From an uncultured Phocaeicola sp. (GTDB taxonomy: Bacteria; Bacteroidota; Bacteroidia; Bacteroidales; Bacteroidaceae), in NCBI GenBank assembly GCA_948956705.1, contig CARCZS010000002.1, positions 1-64,000 on the forward strand: DNA of 64,000 nt, read 5' to 3'. Below are positions 1 through 10,486 of the stretch, in pieces (within the stretch, counting starts at the first letter, position 1; each line of letters starts with the position of its first letter). The notes beneath the pieces were generated by a model. The model had not been told where the DNA came from and did not search any database. It saw only the letters and a program-made list of their open reading frames with translations. Position numbers and translations under genes: made by a program.

Positions 1-44
1 AGAAAGAAATAGCCTCATATTCCATTTACTTCACTAAAAATCAT

Positions 45-52
45 TACCTTTG
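45..52 (+). promoter_or_regulatory. metG promoter -7 box
   Basis: TACCTTTG matches the Bacteroides TAnnTTTG -7 consensus and lies 40 bases before the chosen metG start. The -33 region is weak. An upstream in-frame ATG at 50 falls inside this box, which supports the later start at 92. Confidence 0.65.
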
Positions 53-91
53 CACCTTACTATCAGAAATAACAAAAAGCACATACATAAT

Positions 92-2134
92 ATGGAAAAG
101 AAATTCAAAAGAACCACCGTCACCTCGGCACTGCCTTATGCCAACGGTCCGGTGCACATTGGCCATTTGGCAGGTGTATATGTTCCTGCAGATATCTATG
201 TACGCTATCTTCGCCTGAAAAAAGAAGACGTACTGTTCATCGGAGGTTCAGATGAACATGGGGTGCCCATCACCATCCGTGCCAAAAAAGAAGGAATTAC
301 CCCTCAGGATGTGGTCGACCGCTATCATACACTGATTAAAGACTCTTTTAAAGAATTCGGAATTTCTTTCGATGTTTACTCCCGCACTTCATCAAAGACA
401 CATCACGAACTGGCTTCCGAGTTCTTCAAAACACTGTATGACAAAGGGGAATTCATCGAAAAGACATCTGAACAATATTACGATGAAGAGGCTCACCAGT
501 TTTTGGCCGACCGATACATCACAGGTGAATGTCCCCATTGCCACGCAGAAGGTGCATACGGCGACCAATGCGAAAAGTGCGGTACTTCATTGTCACCCAC
601 CGATTTGATTAATCCGAAAAGTGCCATCAGCGGCAGTAAGCCTGTGATGCGTGAAACCAAACACTGGTATTTGCCGTTGGATAAGCACGAAGGCTGGTTG
701 CGCAAATGGATTCTGGAAGACCACAAAGAATGGCGTCCCAACGTGTACGGACAGTGCAAGAGCTGGCTGGACATGGGCTTGCAGCCACGCGCCGTAAGCC
801 GTGACCTGGATTGGGGTATCCCCGTTCCCGTAGAAGGAGCGGAAGGAAAAGTGCTTTATGTATGGTTTGACGCTCCTATCGGATATATTTCAAATACAAA
901 GGAATTACTGCCCGACAGTTGGGAAACATGGTGGAAAGACCCCGAAACACGTCTGGTTCATTTCATCGGAAAAGACAATATCGTGTTCCATTGCATCGTA
1001 TTCCCGGCTATGTTGAAAGCGGAAGGCAGTTACATTTTGCCTGATAATGTGCCAAGCAACGAATTCCTGAACTTGGAAGGAGATAAAATTTCCACTTCCC
1101 GCAATTGGGCTGTATGGCTGCACGAATATTTGCAGGACTTCCCCGGAAAGCAGGATGTGCTTCGCTATGTGCTGACCGCCAATGCTCCCGAAACGAAGGA
1201 CAATGACTTCACATGGAAAGACTTTCAGGCACGCAACAACAATGAATTGGTAGCCGTGTACGGAAACTTTGTGAACCGTGCTTTAGTACTGACTCAGAAA
1301 TACTTTAACGGATGCGTTCCCGCCTGCGGAGAGTTGACAGAATATGACAAGGATACACTGAAGGAATTTGCAGATGTAAAAGCGGAAGTAGAAAAACTGC
1401 TGAATGTCTTCAAGTTCCGCGATGCTCAGAAAGAAGCAATGAATCTGGCACGCATCGGTAACAAATATCTGGCAGACACCGAACCGTGGAAACTTGCCAA
1501 AACTGATATGCCGCGTGTAGCCACTATCCTGAATATAGCATTGCAACTGGTAGCTAATCTGGCTATTGCATTCGAACCGTTCCTGCCGTTCAGCAGCGAA
1601 AAACTTCGTAAGATGTTGAATATGGATACCTTTGAATGGGAGCAGTTGGGACGTACCGACCTCTTGGCAGAAGGCCATCAATTGAACAAGGCTGAATTGC
1701 TGTTCGAGAAGATAGAAGACGAAACAATTCAGGCACAGGTAGACAAATTGCTGGCTACTAAAAAAGAGAATGAGGCTGCAAGCTACAAAGCTAATCCTAT
1801 CAAACCGACTATCTCTTTTGAAGAGTTCGAGAAGTTGGATATCCGTGTAGGAACCGTACTGGAATGTGAAGCAGTTCCCAAGATGAAGAAACTGCTGAAG
1901 TTCAAGATTGCCGACGGGCTGGAGAACCGTACCATTGTCAGCGGTATCGCCCAGCACTACGCCCCGGAAGAACTGGTAGGAAAACAAGTGTTGTTCATTG
2001 CAAACCTGGCTCCACGCCAGTTCAAGAATGGTCTGGTAAGCGAAGGCATGATTCTAAGCGCCGAAAACTTTGATGGTTCACTGGCTGTCACCTCTCTGTT
2101 GAAAGAGGTAAAACCCGGAAGTGAAGTAAAATAA
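92..2134 (+). CDS. metG: Methionyl-tRNA synthetase
   Basis: Charges tRNA-Met with methionine in the cytoplasm. The 680-aa product has the class I HIGH motif at residues 22-25, a four-Cys zinc knuckle (CPHC...CEKC) near 145-165, and the KMSKS-loop variant KISTS at 332-336. A C-terminal EMAP/Trbp111-type tRNA-binding domain starts near 575 ([11 protein letters not shown]) and is typical of dimeric MetG. I chose the ATG at 92 because the in-frame ATG at 50 overlaps the -7 promoter box and adds a non-conserved tail. An intrinsic terminator follows, so it is probably a single-gene transcript. Confidence 0.97.
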   Translation: MEKKFKRTTVTSALPYANGPVHIGHLAGVYVPADIYVRYLRLKKEDVLFIGGSDEHGVPITIRAKKEGITPQDVVDRYHTLIKDSFKEFGISFDVYSRTSSKTHHELASEFFKTLYDKGEFIEKTSEQYYDEEAHQFLADRYITGECPHCHAEGAYGDQCEKCGTSLSPTDLINPKSAISGSKPVMRETKHWYLPLDKHEGWLRKWILEDHKEWRPNVYGQCKSWLDMGLQPRAVSRDLDWGIPVPVEGAEGKVLYVWFDAPIGYISNTKELLPDSWETWWKDPETRLVHFIGKDNIVFHCIVFPAMLKAEGSYILPDNVPSNEFLNLEGDKISTSRNWAVWLHEYLQDFPGKQDVLRYVLTANAPETKDNDFTWKDFQARNNNELVAVYGNFVNRALVLTQKYFNGCVPACGELTEYDKDTLKEFADVKAEVEKLLNVFKFRDAQKEAMNLARIGNKYLADTEPWKLAKTDMPRVATILNIALQLVANLAIAFEPFLPFSSEKLRKMLNMDTFEWEQLGRTDLLAEGHQLNKAELLFEKIEDETIQAQVDKLLATKKENEAASYKANPIKPTISFEEFEKLDIRVGTVLECEAVPKMKKLLKFKIADGLENRTIVSGIAQHYAPEELVGKQVLFIANLAPRQFKNGLVSEGMILSAENFDGSLAVTSLLKEVKPGSEVK

Positions 2135-2154
2135 TACCCACCGAAATACAGAAA

Positions 2155-2199
2155 AGGCTGAAAGCAACCGAAACGTCCGCTTTCAGCCTGACTGTTTTT
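2155..2199 (+). terminator. Intrinsic terminator after metG
   Basis: Perfect 11-bp stem AGGCTGAAAGC (2155-2165) with GCTTTCAGCCT (2179-2189), followed by a T-rich tail. It separates metG from the polysaccharide genes. Confidence 0.8.
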
Positions 2200-2215
2200 A
2201 TAATCCATTTATAAG

Positions 2216-3670
2216 ATGGCAGAACAATCCTTAAAAGAAAAGACAGCAAAGGGCCTCTTCTGGGGCGGACTGAGCAACGGCATACAGCAGTTGTTGAATC
2301 TTTTTTTCGGGATATTCCTTGCACGAATCCTTAACGCCGAGGACTATGGTATGGTGGGGATGCTTACCATATTTTCTGCTATAGCAGCAGTTTTACAAGA
2401 AGGCGGTTTTATCTCCGCACTAACCAATCGGAAAGATACCACCCACAAAGATTACAATGCTGTATTCTGGTTTAGCACTTTATGCAGCATCACTCTTTAC
2501 ATTATACTTTTTCTAAGTGCTCCATATATTGCCGACTTCTACAATATCCCCGAACTCACCCCGCTGGCACGTTACTCTTTCTTAGGCTTTATTATTGCCA
2601 GCCTCAGCATTGCACCACGCGCCCTACTTTTCAAACATTTAAAAACCAAAGAGAATGCCATTATTTACCTTACTGCTCTAATAATCTCCGGACTCATAAG
2701 TATCATAATGGCCCTTAACGGATTTGCATATTGGGGAATTGCAACACAGTCTTTGGTATATGTTACTATCATCACTATACTCAATTTCTATTTTGCCAAA
2801 TGGAAACCGACATTGGACTTTGATTTTACGCCTATAAAAGAAATGTTCGGTTTCAGCAATAAACTATTGATTACCAACATATTCAATATTATCAACAATA
2901 ATCTTTTCTCTGTACTATTAGGAAAATTTTATAATGAAAATGAAGTCGGAAACTACACTCAAGCCAATAAGTGGAACGGAATGGGGCATACCACTGTTAC
3001 AGGAATGATAAACTCAATCGCACAGCCTGTTTTAACAGGAATCTCGGATGATGCAACACGCCAGCTGGCGGTTTTCCGTAAACTGCTCCGTTTTACGGCT
3101 TTTGTTTCTTTCCCGGCCATGTTAGGATTAAGCTTTGTTTCCAAAGAGTTTATTCTCATTACCATTACAGACAAATGGTTGGCAAGCGCCAATATCCTTC
3201 AATTACTTTGCATTTGGGGAGCATTTATTCCTATTTGCTCTCTCTTCTCCAATTTAATAATCAGCCGTGGCCGCTCTTCTATTTATATGATTAACACCAT
3301 AACACTAAGCATCCTACAACTAATTACTGCATGTATAATCTATCCTTACGGCATAAACTGGATGTTACGCATATTCGTATCAATCAATATATTATGGCTC
3401 TTTGTATGGTTCTTCTTTGCACGTCGTGAAATATCTTTAACGCTCAAAGATATGATAAAAGATATTTCCCCTTATCTCCTTTTATCAGTGGCATTAATAA
3501 TATTAGCCTATTACATAACTTTGCCCATTACGAATATCTATTTAAACTTTATAGCCAAAATCATAATAGTAGCAGGAGGATATGGGCTGGTATTATGGAA
3601 AATGAAATCAGTTATTTTCAGAGAATGTATTAATTTTATCTTAAGAAAAAGACAAGATGGCAACATATAA
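2216..3670 (+). CDS. Polysaccharide flippase (Wzx/MviN-like)
   Basis: A 484-aa, very hydrophobic polytopic inner-membrane protein of the MATE/MviN polysaccharide-transporter superfamily. It probably flips lipid-linked oligosaccharide units across the inner membrane. The N-terminus (KTAKGLFWGGLSNGIQQLLN...FGIFLARILNAEDYGMVG) is typical of RfbX/Wzx-type transporters, with regularly spaced membrane helices to the C-terminus. It is the first gene of a rightward run; its end overlaps the next gene by 14 bases, implying translational coupling. I see no separate promoter in the 26-base gap after the metG terminator. The exact substrate cannot be read from sequence. Confidence 0.85.
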   Translation: MAEQSLKEKTAKGLFWGGLSNGIQQLLNLFFGIFLARILNAEDYGMVGMLTIFSAIAAVLQEGGFISALTNRKDTTHKDYNAVFWFSTLCSITLYIILFLSAPYIADFYNIPELTPLARYSFLGFIIASLSIAPRALLFKHLKTKENAIIYLTALIISGLISIIMALNGFAYWGIATQSLVYVTIITILNFYFAKWKPTLDFDFTPIKEMFGFSNKLLITNIFNIINNNLFSVLLGKFYNENEVGNYTQANKWNGMGHTTVTGMINSIAQPVLTGISDDATRQLAVFRKLLRFTAFVSFPAMLGLSFVSKEFILITITDKWLASANILQLLCIWGAFIPICSLFSNLIISRGRSSIYMINTITLSILQLITACIIYPYGINWMLRIFVSINILWLFVWFFFARREISLTLKDMIKDISPYLLLSVALIILAYYITLPITNIYLNFIAKIIIVAGGYGLVLWKMKSVIFRECINFILRKRQDGNI

Positions 3671-4613
3671 TGAAAAGATACAAAAAGTATCTATTGCAAT
3701 GTGTACATATAATGGAGAAAAATATCTTCGTGAGCAGTTGGATTCCATTGTCGCACAAACTTATCCCATCTATGAATTGATAATTCAAGATGACCAAAGC
3801 ACGGACGGCACTATTACTATAATCAAAGAATATGCAGCTCATTATTCTTATATCCGATGGAAAATTAATGAAAAGAATTTAGGATATAATACGAATTTCC
3901 GCACAGCCATTCAGGATGCCAAAGGAGATTTAATCGCCATTGCCGATCAGGATGATATCTGGTATCCCAATAAATTAGAAGAACTGGTAAAGTGCATCGG
4001 CAGACATTCAATGTCATACGCGTATTCCACAACCTCTGTACAAAATACAGTAAGCAACATAAAGCAGGCAATCAACTACAACAATACGCTGGAACGTCTA
4101 TTATTTACGAATGTTATTCCCGGACACGCCATGTTACTGCAAAGAGAATTCATAGAACAGATTCCGTGTTGGAATGACCATATTTTCTACGATTGGTGGT
4201 TGGCCGTAAATGCTTATCTGTTTAATGGAGCCGTTCAATGTGAACAAATACTCACTTATCACCGCCTCCATCAAGAGTCAGTGATGGCAGGCTATAAGAA
4301 TAAAGCCAATAAAAAATATCTCCCCTATTTAAAGGGGTATACTAATTTCCAAAAACTTCAAAAAGGAGAGAACTGGCAATGGTTCTACCAATATATATAT
4401 AATACGGCTCAAAATAAAAAAGGTTTAGAAGTTGCCCATCGTGTAGCAGGCTTGATGCTGAAACGAGGAATACCTTCATTCATATCTTTGTGTTGGCTTT
4501 CTTTAAAGTACAAGCATCTATTGATGCCAAGATTGTCAATCAATCTATTCCGTTCTTTCTTTTATCCATGCTTTGCCTTTTATAACAATCATCTATTTGA
4601 CTCACGTAAATAA
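3657..4613 (+). CDS. Glycosyltransferase family 2
   Basis: A 318-aa GT-A fold glycosyltransferase. The N-terminus has the GT2 nucleotide-binding signature VSIAMCTYNGEKYLREQLDS, followed by IIQDDQSTDGT and a metal-binding acidic motif in ADQDDIWYPNKLE near residue 90. It is similar to rhamnosyltransferase-type GT2 enzymes in O-antigen clusters, but sugar specificity is not predictable. It overlaps the flippase gene by 14 bases, and 9 bases separate it from the next glycosyltransferase, so the four genes from 2216 to 6824 probably form one transcript. Confidence 0.88.
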   Translation: MATYNEKIQKVSIAMCTYNGEKYLREQLDSIVAQTYPIYELIIQDDQSTDGTITIIKEYAAHYSYIRWKINEKNLGYNTNFRTAIQDAKGDLIAIADQDDIWYPNKLEELVKCIGRHSMSYAYSTTSVQNTVSNIKQAINYNNTLERLLFTNVIPGHAMLLQREFIEQIPCWNDHIFYDWWLAVNAYLFNGAVQCEQILTYHRLHQESVMAGYKNKANKKYLPYLKGYTNFQKLQKGENWQWFYQYIYNTAQNKKGLEVAHRVAGLMLKRGIPSFISLCWLSLKYKHLLMPRLSINLFRSFFYPCFAFYNNHLFDSRK

Positions 4614-4622
4614 GAAGATTTT

Positions 4623-5612
4623 ATGGAAAACAAAAAAAATCATATCGCTTTAGCTGCTGATTCAAATTATATAATACCTGTCACAGCTGTTTTACAATCT
4701 CTTTTCGACAATAACGAAGGGGAAAACATATCTATTTATCTGCTTTATCTGGAAAACACACTGAAAGAAGCCGATTTAGAGTTTTTGGCAAACTTCACCC
4801 GACAACGAAAAGGAACTTTTAACGGACTCCAAATTAGACAGGAACAAATTGAGGGTTTTCCTGAAACAAGACACGGAAAAGCTACTCTACTCAGGCTTTG
4901 CCTGCCTGAGTTATTGCCCGAACTAGATAAAATATTATATTTAGACGGTGATATCATTGTCAATGACAATTTATCATCATTATTCAATCTAGACATTTCC
5001 AACTATTATATAGCGGCAGCCAAAGACTCTGCAAGTGCTTACAATATAAATTATCAAGTATCTATGGGGATAGAAAAGACTCATGCATACTATAATGCCG
5101 GCATTCTATTATTAAACCTAAAGGCTTTAAGAGAAATAGATTTAGTCACTCTAATGAATGAGTTTGTACAAAAAAACTACAAACTGATAGGAGCACCCGA
5201 TCAGGACTTTCTTAATTATATAAGTCAAAAAAAGACTCTATATATTCCTCCTAAATACAATATGAATTATCTTCTGGAAAAAGATATTGCTGCAAAAATA
5301 TGGAGTAAAGAGGAAATAAAAGAAGCAAAGAAATCTCCGGTTATCGTTCATTATATCGGCCCGGTAAAACCTTGGTCCATCCTCTCTACCCATCCCCAAA
5401 GAAAGCTATGGTGGAGATATATAAGAAAAACATGTTTTGCCAACTATCGTCCTAAAGATGCAACGCTTCAGAACTATCTATATAGAAGTTATCTATTGCT
5501 TACACAACCCATTGAGCGGAAATTCTCATTAAGCGCAAAACAAAAAATAGGAAAGCTAATACCCTCTGCACTAAAAAAGAGGTTTAAAAGGTCATTACAA
5601 AAAAATATATAG
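4623..5612 (+). CDS. Glycosyltransferase family 8
   Basis: A 329-aa retaining GT8 (LgtC/RfaJ-like) enzyme, predicted to move a galactosyl or glucosyl residue onto the growing lipid-linked glycan. Signatures are IALAADSNYIIPVTAVLQSL at the start, the DxD metal site in KILYLDGDIIVNDNL near residue 105, YNAGILLLNL near 157, and PDQDFLN near 198. The basic C-terminal tail (KKRFKRSLQKN) suggests membrane association. It sits between two other glycosyltransferases with 9-base gaps on both sides. Confidence 0.88.
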   Translation: MENKKNHIALAADSNYIIPVTAVLQSLFDNNEGENISIYLLYLENTLKEADLEFLANFTRQRKGTFNGLQIRQEQIEGFPETRHGKATLLRLCLPELLPELDKILYLDGDIIVNDNLSSLFNLDISNYYIAAAKDSASAYNINYQVSMGIEKTHAYYNAGILLLNLKALREIDLVTLMNEFVQKNYKLIGAPDQDFLNYISQKKTLYIPPKYNMNYLLEKDIAAKIWSKEEIKEAKKSPVIVHYIGPVKPWSILSTHPQRKLWWRYIRKTCFANYRPKDATLQNYLYRSYLLLTQPIERKFSLSAKQKIGKLIPSALKKRFKRSLQKNI

Positions 5613-5621
5613 GATACATCT

Positions 5622-6824
5622 ATGAAAGTACTATTCACATTTGGCGGCATACCGCATTATCTCAGCTCTATGCTCAACAAGCTATGCGAAAAAGGTGTTG
5701 AAATTGTAGTGGTCACCCCACAAAAAGGAAATGCCACTATCGGGAAAGGAGTTAAAATGGTGGAGGGAGGGATGTACAAACACCTCACTGCGCTTGAGAA
5801 AAAAATGTTCTACGGTAAAAGTGGCTATCCTTCACTACCTGCAATCATCCGGGAAGAGAAACCGGATATTCTTGTGATGGGCTGGCCATACTTTCTGCAA
5901 GTATTCTTCCAACCACAACTAAGAAAAACCATAAAAAGGTGTGGCACCCGGCTCGTCATTCGGGAAATTCCCTTTCAAACGCCTCCTTACGGCAAGATAA
6001 AAGAATATTTCCGGAAGAATCCGATGATTGACGAAAGTATGCGTTTACTTAGCAGCGGCGCAGGGTTTTATCTACGCCAATGGCTAACAGCCAAAATACG
6101 CAAATATTGTTATGCCAAGGCAACAGGAACATTAAACTATTCCACTGCCGCCTATGATATATTACCTTCATACGGGGTAAAAAGGGAACAGATACATGTC
6201 ACCTATAATGCCACCGACACGGAAGCTCTGCTGAAAGAAAAGAAAACCGTACAAACATCATCTCCTCTATTGCCGCCTTCAAGCAGAAGACTGCTCCACA
6301 TTGGACGTTTGGTAAAATGGAAGCGGGTGGACTTACTCATCAATGCATTCGGCAAAATACTTCCCGACTTTCCTGATGCAGAACTCGTTATAGTGGGTGA
6401 CGGCCCTGAGTCGGACAATCTGAAACAGCAGTCGGCCCTTCTCAAGCTAAACGACTCTATCCGCTTTATCGGTGCCGTATACGACCCTAAAACCTTAGGC
6501 GCCTACATGAACGAATCGACTGTTTATGTCTTAGCCGGCATGGGAGGTCTTTCTATAAACGATGCCATGACTTATGGAATGCCGATACTCTGCTCGGTGT
6601 GCGACAGCACAGAACGCGATTTGGTGACTGAAGGAGAAAATGGTTTCTTCTTTAAGGATGGTGATGTAAACAGTCTGGCAGAAAAAATCAACCAACTGTT
6701 TTCTTCGCCCGAACTATGCAAGCAGATGGGAAAAGAATCGGAACGAGTGATACAAGAAAAAATCAATCTCAATACCGTAAGCGAACGCTATCTGAAAGCT
6801 TTTCAAGACTTTATGGCACAATAA
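5622..6824 (+). CDS. Glycosyltransferase family 4 (GT-B)
   Basis: A 400-aa GT-B fold enzyme. The C-terminal half carries the nucleotide-sugar domain: LLHIGRLVKWKRVDLLINAF, AELVIVGDGPESDNLK, a GxxxS loop and a terminal E-rich segment. The N-terminus (KVLFTFGGIPHYLSSMLNKL) fits the acceptor domain. It is the last gene of the rightward polysaccharide run and ends at a bidirectional terminator facing wecB. Donor and acceptor are unknown. Confidence 0.86.
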   Translation: MKVLFTFGGIPHYLSSMLNKLCEKGVEIVVVTPQKGNATIGKGVKMVEGGMYKHLTALEKKMFYGKSGYPSLPAIIREEKPDILVMGWPYFLQVFFQPQLRKTIKRCGTRLVIREIPFQTPPYGKIKEYFRKNPMIDESMRLLSSGAGFYLRQWLTAKIRKYCYAKATGTLNYSTAAYDILPSYGVKREQIHVTYNATDTEALLKEKKTVQTSSPLLPPSSRRLLHIGRLVKWKRVDLLINAFGKILPDFPDAELVIVGDGPESDNLKQQSALLKLNDSIRFIGAVYDPKTLGAYMNESTVYVLAGMGGLSINDAMTYGMPILCSVCDSTERDLVTEGENGFFFKDGDVNSLAEKINQLFSSPELCKQMGKESERVIQEKINLNTVSERYLKAFQDFMAQ

Positions 6825-6846
6825 ATCCAATCCGCCAATCTAAAAT

Positions 6847-6892
6847 AAAAGCTCCATCAGTGCAGATAATATTTCAAACTGATGGAGCTTTT
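6847..6892. terminator. Bidirectional terminator
   Basis: Perfect 15-bp stem AAAAGCTCCATCAGT (6847-6861) with ACTGATGGAGCTTTT (6878-6892). A/T runs on both flanks let it serve both convergent transcripts, the glycosyltransferase run and wecCB. Confidence 0.88.
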
Positions 6893-6913
6893 ATTATAGC
6901 ACACACCGGCCAA

Positions 6914-8041
6914 TCATATCAAAGCTTTTACAATCCGCTCGCAAGCATGTCCGTCGCCATACGGATTATGCGTCTCAGACATTTGCTTATAGAGTTCTTT
7001 ATCACGAAGCAGTTCTGTTACATTGTCTACAATAGCAGCAGCATCCGTTCCCACCAGTCTCACAGTACCGGCCTCTACCGCTTCGGGACGTTCAGTGGTA
7101 TTACGCATCACTAATACGGGCTTTCCCAATGATGGCGCCTCTTCTTGCACCCCCCCACTATCCGTAAGCACTAAAAAAGAATGTTGCATGGCATAGATAA
7201 ACGGCAAATAATCTAATGGAGAAATCAAATAAACGTTCTCCACGCCGGAAAGCAACTCATACACCGGTTTCTGTACATTCGGATTCAAGTGTACCGGATA
7301 AACAAAGTCCATATCCGGGTGCAGCTCTGCCAGTTCCTTGATGGCTTTACAGATATGCAAGAAGCCTTCTCCGAAGTTCTCACGCCTGTGCCCGGTCACC
7401 AGAATATACTGCCGTTCACCAATGGCATATCCTTTATTTTGAAGCTCCAGCTGAATCTCTTCTCTCATTCCCGGTTTCTTATCAATGATATCTACAGCCA
7501 TAAGCAAAGCATCGATAACCGTATTGCCGGTTACATATATCTTTTCCTTGTTTATATTTTCTGCCAACAGATTCTGTTCAGACTTCCCCGTCGGAGCAAA
7601 ATAATAGGTACAAATACGGTCTGTCACTTGCCGGTTCATCTCTTCCGGCCACGGCGAAAGCATGTCATAAGTACGCAACCCCGCTTCCACATGGCCTACG
7701 GCAATCTGCTGATAGAATGCGGCAAGAGACGCAGCCATAGAGGTAGTGGTATCGCCATGAACCAGCACAGTGTCGGGATGAAATTCTTTCAACACATCCC
7801 GCAATCCAAGTAATACCTTTGAAGTGATATCATATAAATCCTGGTCAGGTGCCATTATATTTAAATCATAATCCGGAACAATGCCAAATACCTCCAACAC
7901 CTGATCCAACATCTGGCGATGTTGGGCAGTCACACAAACTTTTGTCTCAAAGTGCTCCGAATCCTTCTGCAAAGCTTTGACCAACGGAGCCATCTTTATA
8001 GCTTCAGGACGAGTTCCGAAGACCAATAAAATCTTTTTCAT
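6914..8041 (-). CDS. wecB: UDP-GlcNAc 2-epimerase (non-hydrolysing)
   Basis: Interconverts UDP-GlcNAc and UDP-ManNAc in the cytoplasm for surface glycan synthesis. The 375-aa product starts [20 protein letters not shown] and keeps [29 protein letters not shown] and [21 protein letters not shown] chose the start at 8041: a longer in-frame reading to 8104 adds 21 residues that are not family-like and would overlap wecC. It lies 31 bases downstream of wecC, so the two make a UDP-ManNAcA branch. Confidence 0.95.
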   Translation of the reverse strand: MKKILLVFGTRPEAIKMAPLVKALQKDSEHFETKVCVTAQHRQMLDQVLEVFGIVPDYDLNIMAPDQDLYDITSKVLLGLRDVLKEFHPDTVLVHGDTTTSMAASLAAFYQQIAVGHVEAGLRTYDMLSPWPEEMNRQVTDRICTYYFAPTGKSEQNLLAENINKEKIYVTGNTVIDALLMAVDIIDKKPGMREEIQLELQNKGYAIGERQYILVTGHRRENFGEGFLHICKAIKELAELHPDMDFVYPVHLNPNVQKPVYELLSGVENVYLISPLDYLPFIYAMQHSFLVLTDSGGVQEEAPSLGKPVLVMRNTTERPEAVEAGTVRLVGTDAAAIVDNVTELLRDKELYKQMSETHNPYGDGHACERIVKALI

Positions 8042-8072
8042 TTTCGCATTAACTAGTTGAATAATAATCCCG

Positions 8073-9275
8073 TTACTTTCTGACTCCGCAGAAATCCAAT
8101 TCAAGTTTTCCTTCTTCTTCAGGCATCCCTACAAACACACTATGCCTAACCAGCCATACGATGATATCCGCCTTATGATAAGCCTCCTTATAGTCTGTCA
8201 GATGAAAACTGGGATGCGATGTAATATTAGGTTCTACTATCAACACATCAGCTCTGGACTCAGAGACGATGCGTGAAGCAATATATTTTGCAGGAGACTC
8301 GCGCAAATCATCAATATTGGGTTTGAAAGCCAATCCCATACATGCCACCACCGGTTCGCGCTCATTCTTTTCAACGAAGTTCTGACATGTTTCCAATACC
8401 TTATTGGCACACCAATCCGCCTTATAGTCGTTGGTTTCACGGGCACGCTTGATTAATTGCGCTTGTTCCGGATAATCGGATACAATAAACCACGGATCGA
8501 CGGCAATACAATGACCACCGACACCACAACCGGGCTGCAAGATATTTACACGCGGATGTTTATTGGCCAATTCTATCAGCTCCCAAACATTGATTCCCGC
8601 CTTGTCACAAATCATAGACAACTCATTTGCAAAAGCTATTTGAGAGTCACGGGATGAGTTCTCTGTCAATTTGCACATTTCGGCTGTGCGGGCATTCGTC
8701 TTATGCAACTTTCCCTGTACGAAAGCAGCATAAAACTCAACCGCCTTATCGGTAGACGCCGGAGTGATACCGCCAATCACCCGGTCATTATGTACCAACT
8801 CATAAAGTGTATTTCCGGGCAAAACCCGTTCAGGACAGTAAGCAATGTATATCTTATCTTTCAACTCGGGACGTTCTTTATAAATAAGTTCCGCCATACG
8901 TTCCGTCGTATAAACAGGAGAAGTAGATTCTATCACAAACAAGTTGCCCTCTTGCAAATAAGGTATCACAGACCGTGTTGCAGCCTCCACATAAGTGATA
9001 TCGGCACGGTGATTCTGCTTAAAAGGAGTAGGTACAACAATAAAAAAAGCGTCAGCAGCCTCGGGTTTGGATACGGCTCTGAAATGTCCGTCACGTACAA
9101 CATCGTTTACAATTTTCCCCAAGTCCGGCTCTACAATATGTATTTTCCCCTGATTAATAGTTTCCACTACTGTAGGATTCACATCTACACCAACCACCTC
9201 ATATCCATGAGCAGCTGCTACGGCAGCCGTAGGCAGGCCGATATAACCTAACCCTAAAAATACGACTTTCTTCAT
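8073..9275 (-). CDS. wecC: UDP-N-acetyl-D-mannosamine dehydrogenase
   Basis: Oxidises UDP-ManNAc to UDP-ManNAcA using NAD. The 400-aa protein has an N-terminal Rossmann motif ([21 protein letters not shown]), the family segment [18 protein letters not shown], the catalytic-cysteine segment [15 protein letters not shown], and the C-terminal UDP-binding domain with [16 protein letters not shown]. Its pairing with wecB favours ManNAcA over UDP-glucose dehydrogenase activity. The other reading would be a related UDP-sugar 6-dehydrogenase. Confidence 0.92.
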   Translation of the reverse strand: MKKVVFLGLGYIGLPTAAVAAAHGYEVVGVDVNPTVVETINQGKIHIVEPDLGKIVNDVVRDGHFRAVSKPEAADAFFIVVPTPFKQNHRADITYVEAATRSVIPYLQEGNLFVIESTSPVYTTERMAELIYKERPELKDKIYIAYCPERVLPGNTLYELVHNDRVIGGITPASTDKAVEFYAAFVQGKLHKTNARTAEMCKLTENSSRDSQIAFANELSMICDKAGINVWELIELANKHPRVNILQPGCGVGGHCIAVDPWFIVSDYPEQAQLIKRARETNDYKADWCANKVLETCQNFVEKNEREPVVACMGLAFKPNIDDLRESPAKYIASRIVSESRADVLIVEPNITSHPSFHLTDYKEAYHKADIIVWLVRHSVFVGMPEEEGKLELDFCGVRK

Positions 9276-9304
9276 TATTAATTCTCCTTGTTTAGTATGT
9301 TGCG

Positions 9305-9312
9305 CAAAAATA
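9305..9312 (-). promoter_or_regulatory. wecCB promoter -7 box
   Basis: TATTTTTG read on the minus strand, 30 bases before the wecC start. No clear -33 box. Confidence 0.5.
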
Positions 9313-9354
9313 CAAATAATCTACGACTTTGTACGATGTTTCGCTGAAAACCAC

Positions 9355-9362
9355 TACTTTTG
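9355..9362 (+). promoter_or_regulatory. Promoter -7 box for the divergent glycosyltransferase
   Basis: TACTTTTG, with a TTTG at 9328-9331 as a possible -33 box at slightly long spacing (23 bases). It supports starting the next gene at 9398 rather than at 9329, which lies upstream of the box. Confidence 0.5.
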
Positions 9363-9397
9363 CCCATATAATCAATACATGGATATTGCAAATTAAT

Positions 9398-10480
9398 ATG
9401 AAAATATATTATTATCATACCCGCCCCATCAAACCGGCACTTCAAGAATGGGAACAGTACCGGCATCCGGGACATATCTTATACGGATTGCCATTATTCA
9501 AAAAGAATGGCATCGACTGCATTCTCCACCGCTACAAAGCGATAAACGGCCGTTTAAAATTGGCCTTATACACAGCCAAAGAGATTCTATGCTGCAAGGA
9601 ACACTACGATGCAATATATGGCACTTCTTTCAGAGGACTGGAGCTGATTATCTTTCTACGTGCACTCGGGCTATACCGGAAGCCTATCGCCATTTGGCAT
9701 CACACAGCCGTAAGCCGTTCCTCAAATAAACTTAGGGAAGCAGTATCGCGTTTTTTCTATACCGGAATTGATAAAATGTACTTTTTCAGTCAAAAGCTAA
9801 TAAAAGATTCTCTTCTGTCTCTGAAAGCTTCACCCCTAAAAATGGAATTAATCCATTGGGGCCCGGATTTAGCTTTTTATGACCATCTACTGGCAGAGAT
9901 ACCCGACCGGAAAACACTGGGTTTTGTCTCTACAGGAAAGGAAAACAGAGATGTAAGTACCCTCTTACAGGCTTTTGTAGCGACAGAAGAAGAATTTGAT
10001 TTATATATCTCCCCCCAATGTGGACATATCAACTACAAAGAGATTATTGAAAGTTTCTCCCTCTCCGAATCGGTTCATATCCATTACACCGGCGGCATCA
10101 TCCCTTACGAGCTGGCAAAAATGGTAGCCTGTAAGAGTTGCATCGTTATCTGTTGCCTCGACTTTCCTTACACAGTGGGGCTGACCACCCTGGTAGAAGC
10201 ATTCGCACTCGGTCTTCCTGTCATTTGTTCCCGTAATCCCAATTTCGAAGTTGACATTGACAAAGAGGGAATCGGCATCACTGTAGAATACGGTGACGTA
10301 CAAGGATGGATAAATGCCATCCGCTACATGGCAGACCATCCCGAAGAGGCACGAAAAATGGGAGCCAATGCACGCAAGCTGGCGGAAGAACGCTTCAATC
10401 TCGAAATCTTTTCGCGCGAGATAGCAGAAAGCTTATCAGAGATATCAAACATTTCTTCTAAAAAACGTACCTTTGCATAA
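9398..10480 (+). CDS. Glycosyltransferase, GT-B type
   Basis: A 361-aa predicted glycosyltransferase. The C-terminal half has GT4-like features: KTLGFVSTGKENRDVSTLLQAF, then IHYTGGIIPYELAKMVACKS, GLTTLVEAFALGLPVICS, and a Rossmann-type end (ARKMGANARKLAEERFNLEIFS). The N-terminus (KIYYYHTRPIKPALQEWEQY) is not diagnostic. I chose the ATG at 9398 because the 23 extra codons from 9329 contain the -7 box. It is divergent from wecC and only 12 bases from the next glycosyltransferase, but an internal promoter covers its last codons. Confidence 0.8.
   Translation: MKIYYYHTRPIKPALQEWEQYRHPGHILYGLPLFKKNGIDCILHRYKAINGRLKLALYTAKEILCCKEHYDAIYGTSFRGLELIIFLRALGLYRKPIAIWHHTAVSRSSNKLREAVSRFFYTGIDKMYFFSQKLIKDSLLSLKASPLKMELIHWGPDLAFYDHLLAEIPDRKTLGFVSTGKENRDVSTLLQAFVATEEEFDLYISPQCGHINYKEIIESFSLSESVHIHYTGGIIPYELAKMVACKSCIVICCLDFPYTVGLTTLVEAFALGLPVICSRNPNFEVDIDKEGIGITVEYGDVQGWINAIRYMADHPEEARKMGANARKLAEERFNLEIFSREIAESLSEISNISSKKRTFA
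10468..10475 (+). promoter_or_regulatory. Internal promoter -7 box
   Basis: TACCTTTG lies inside the last codons of the upstream glycosyltransferase, 12-18 bases before the next start. It could give independent expression of the two downstream glycosyltransferases. Confidence 0.45.
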
Positions 10481-10486
10481 ACGTTA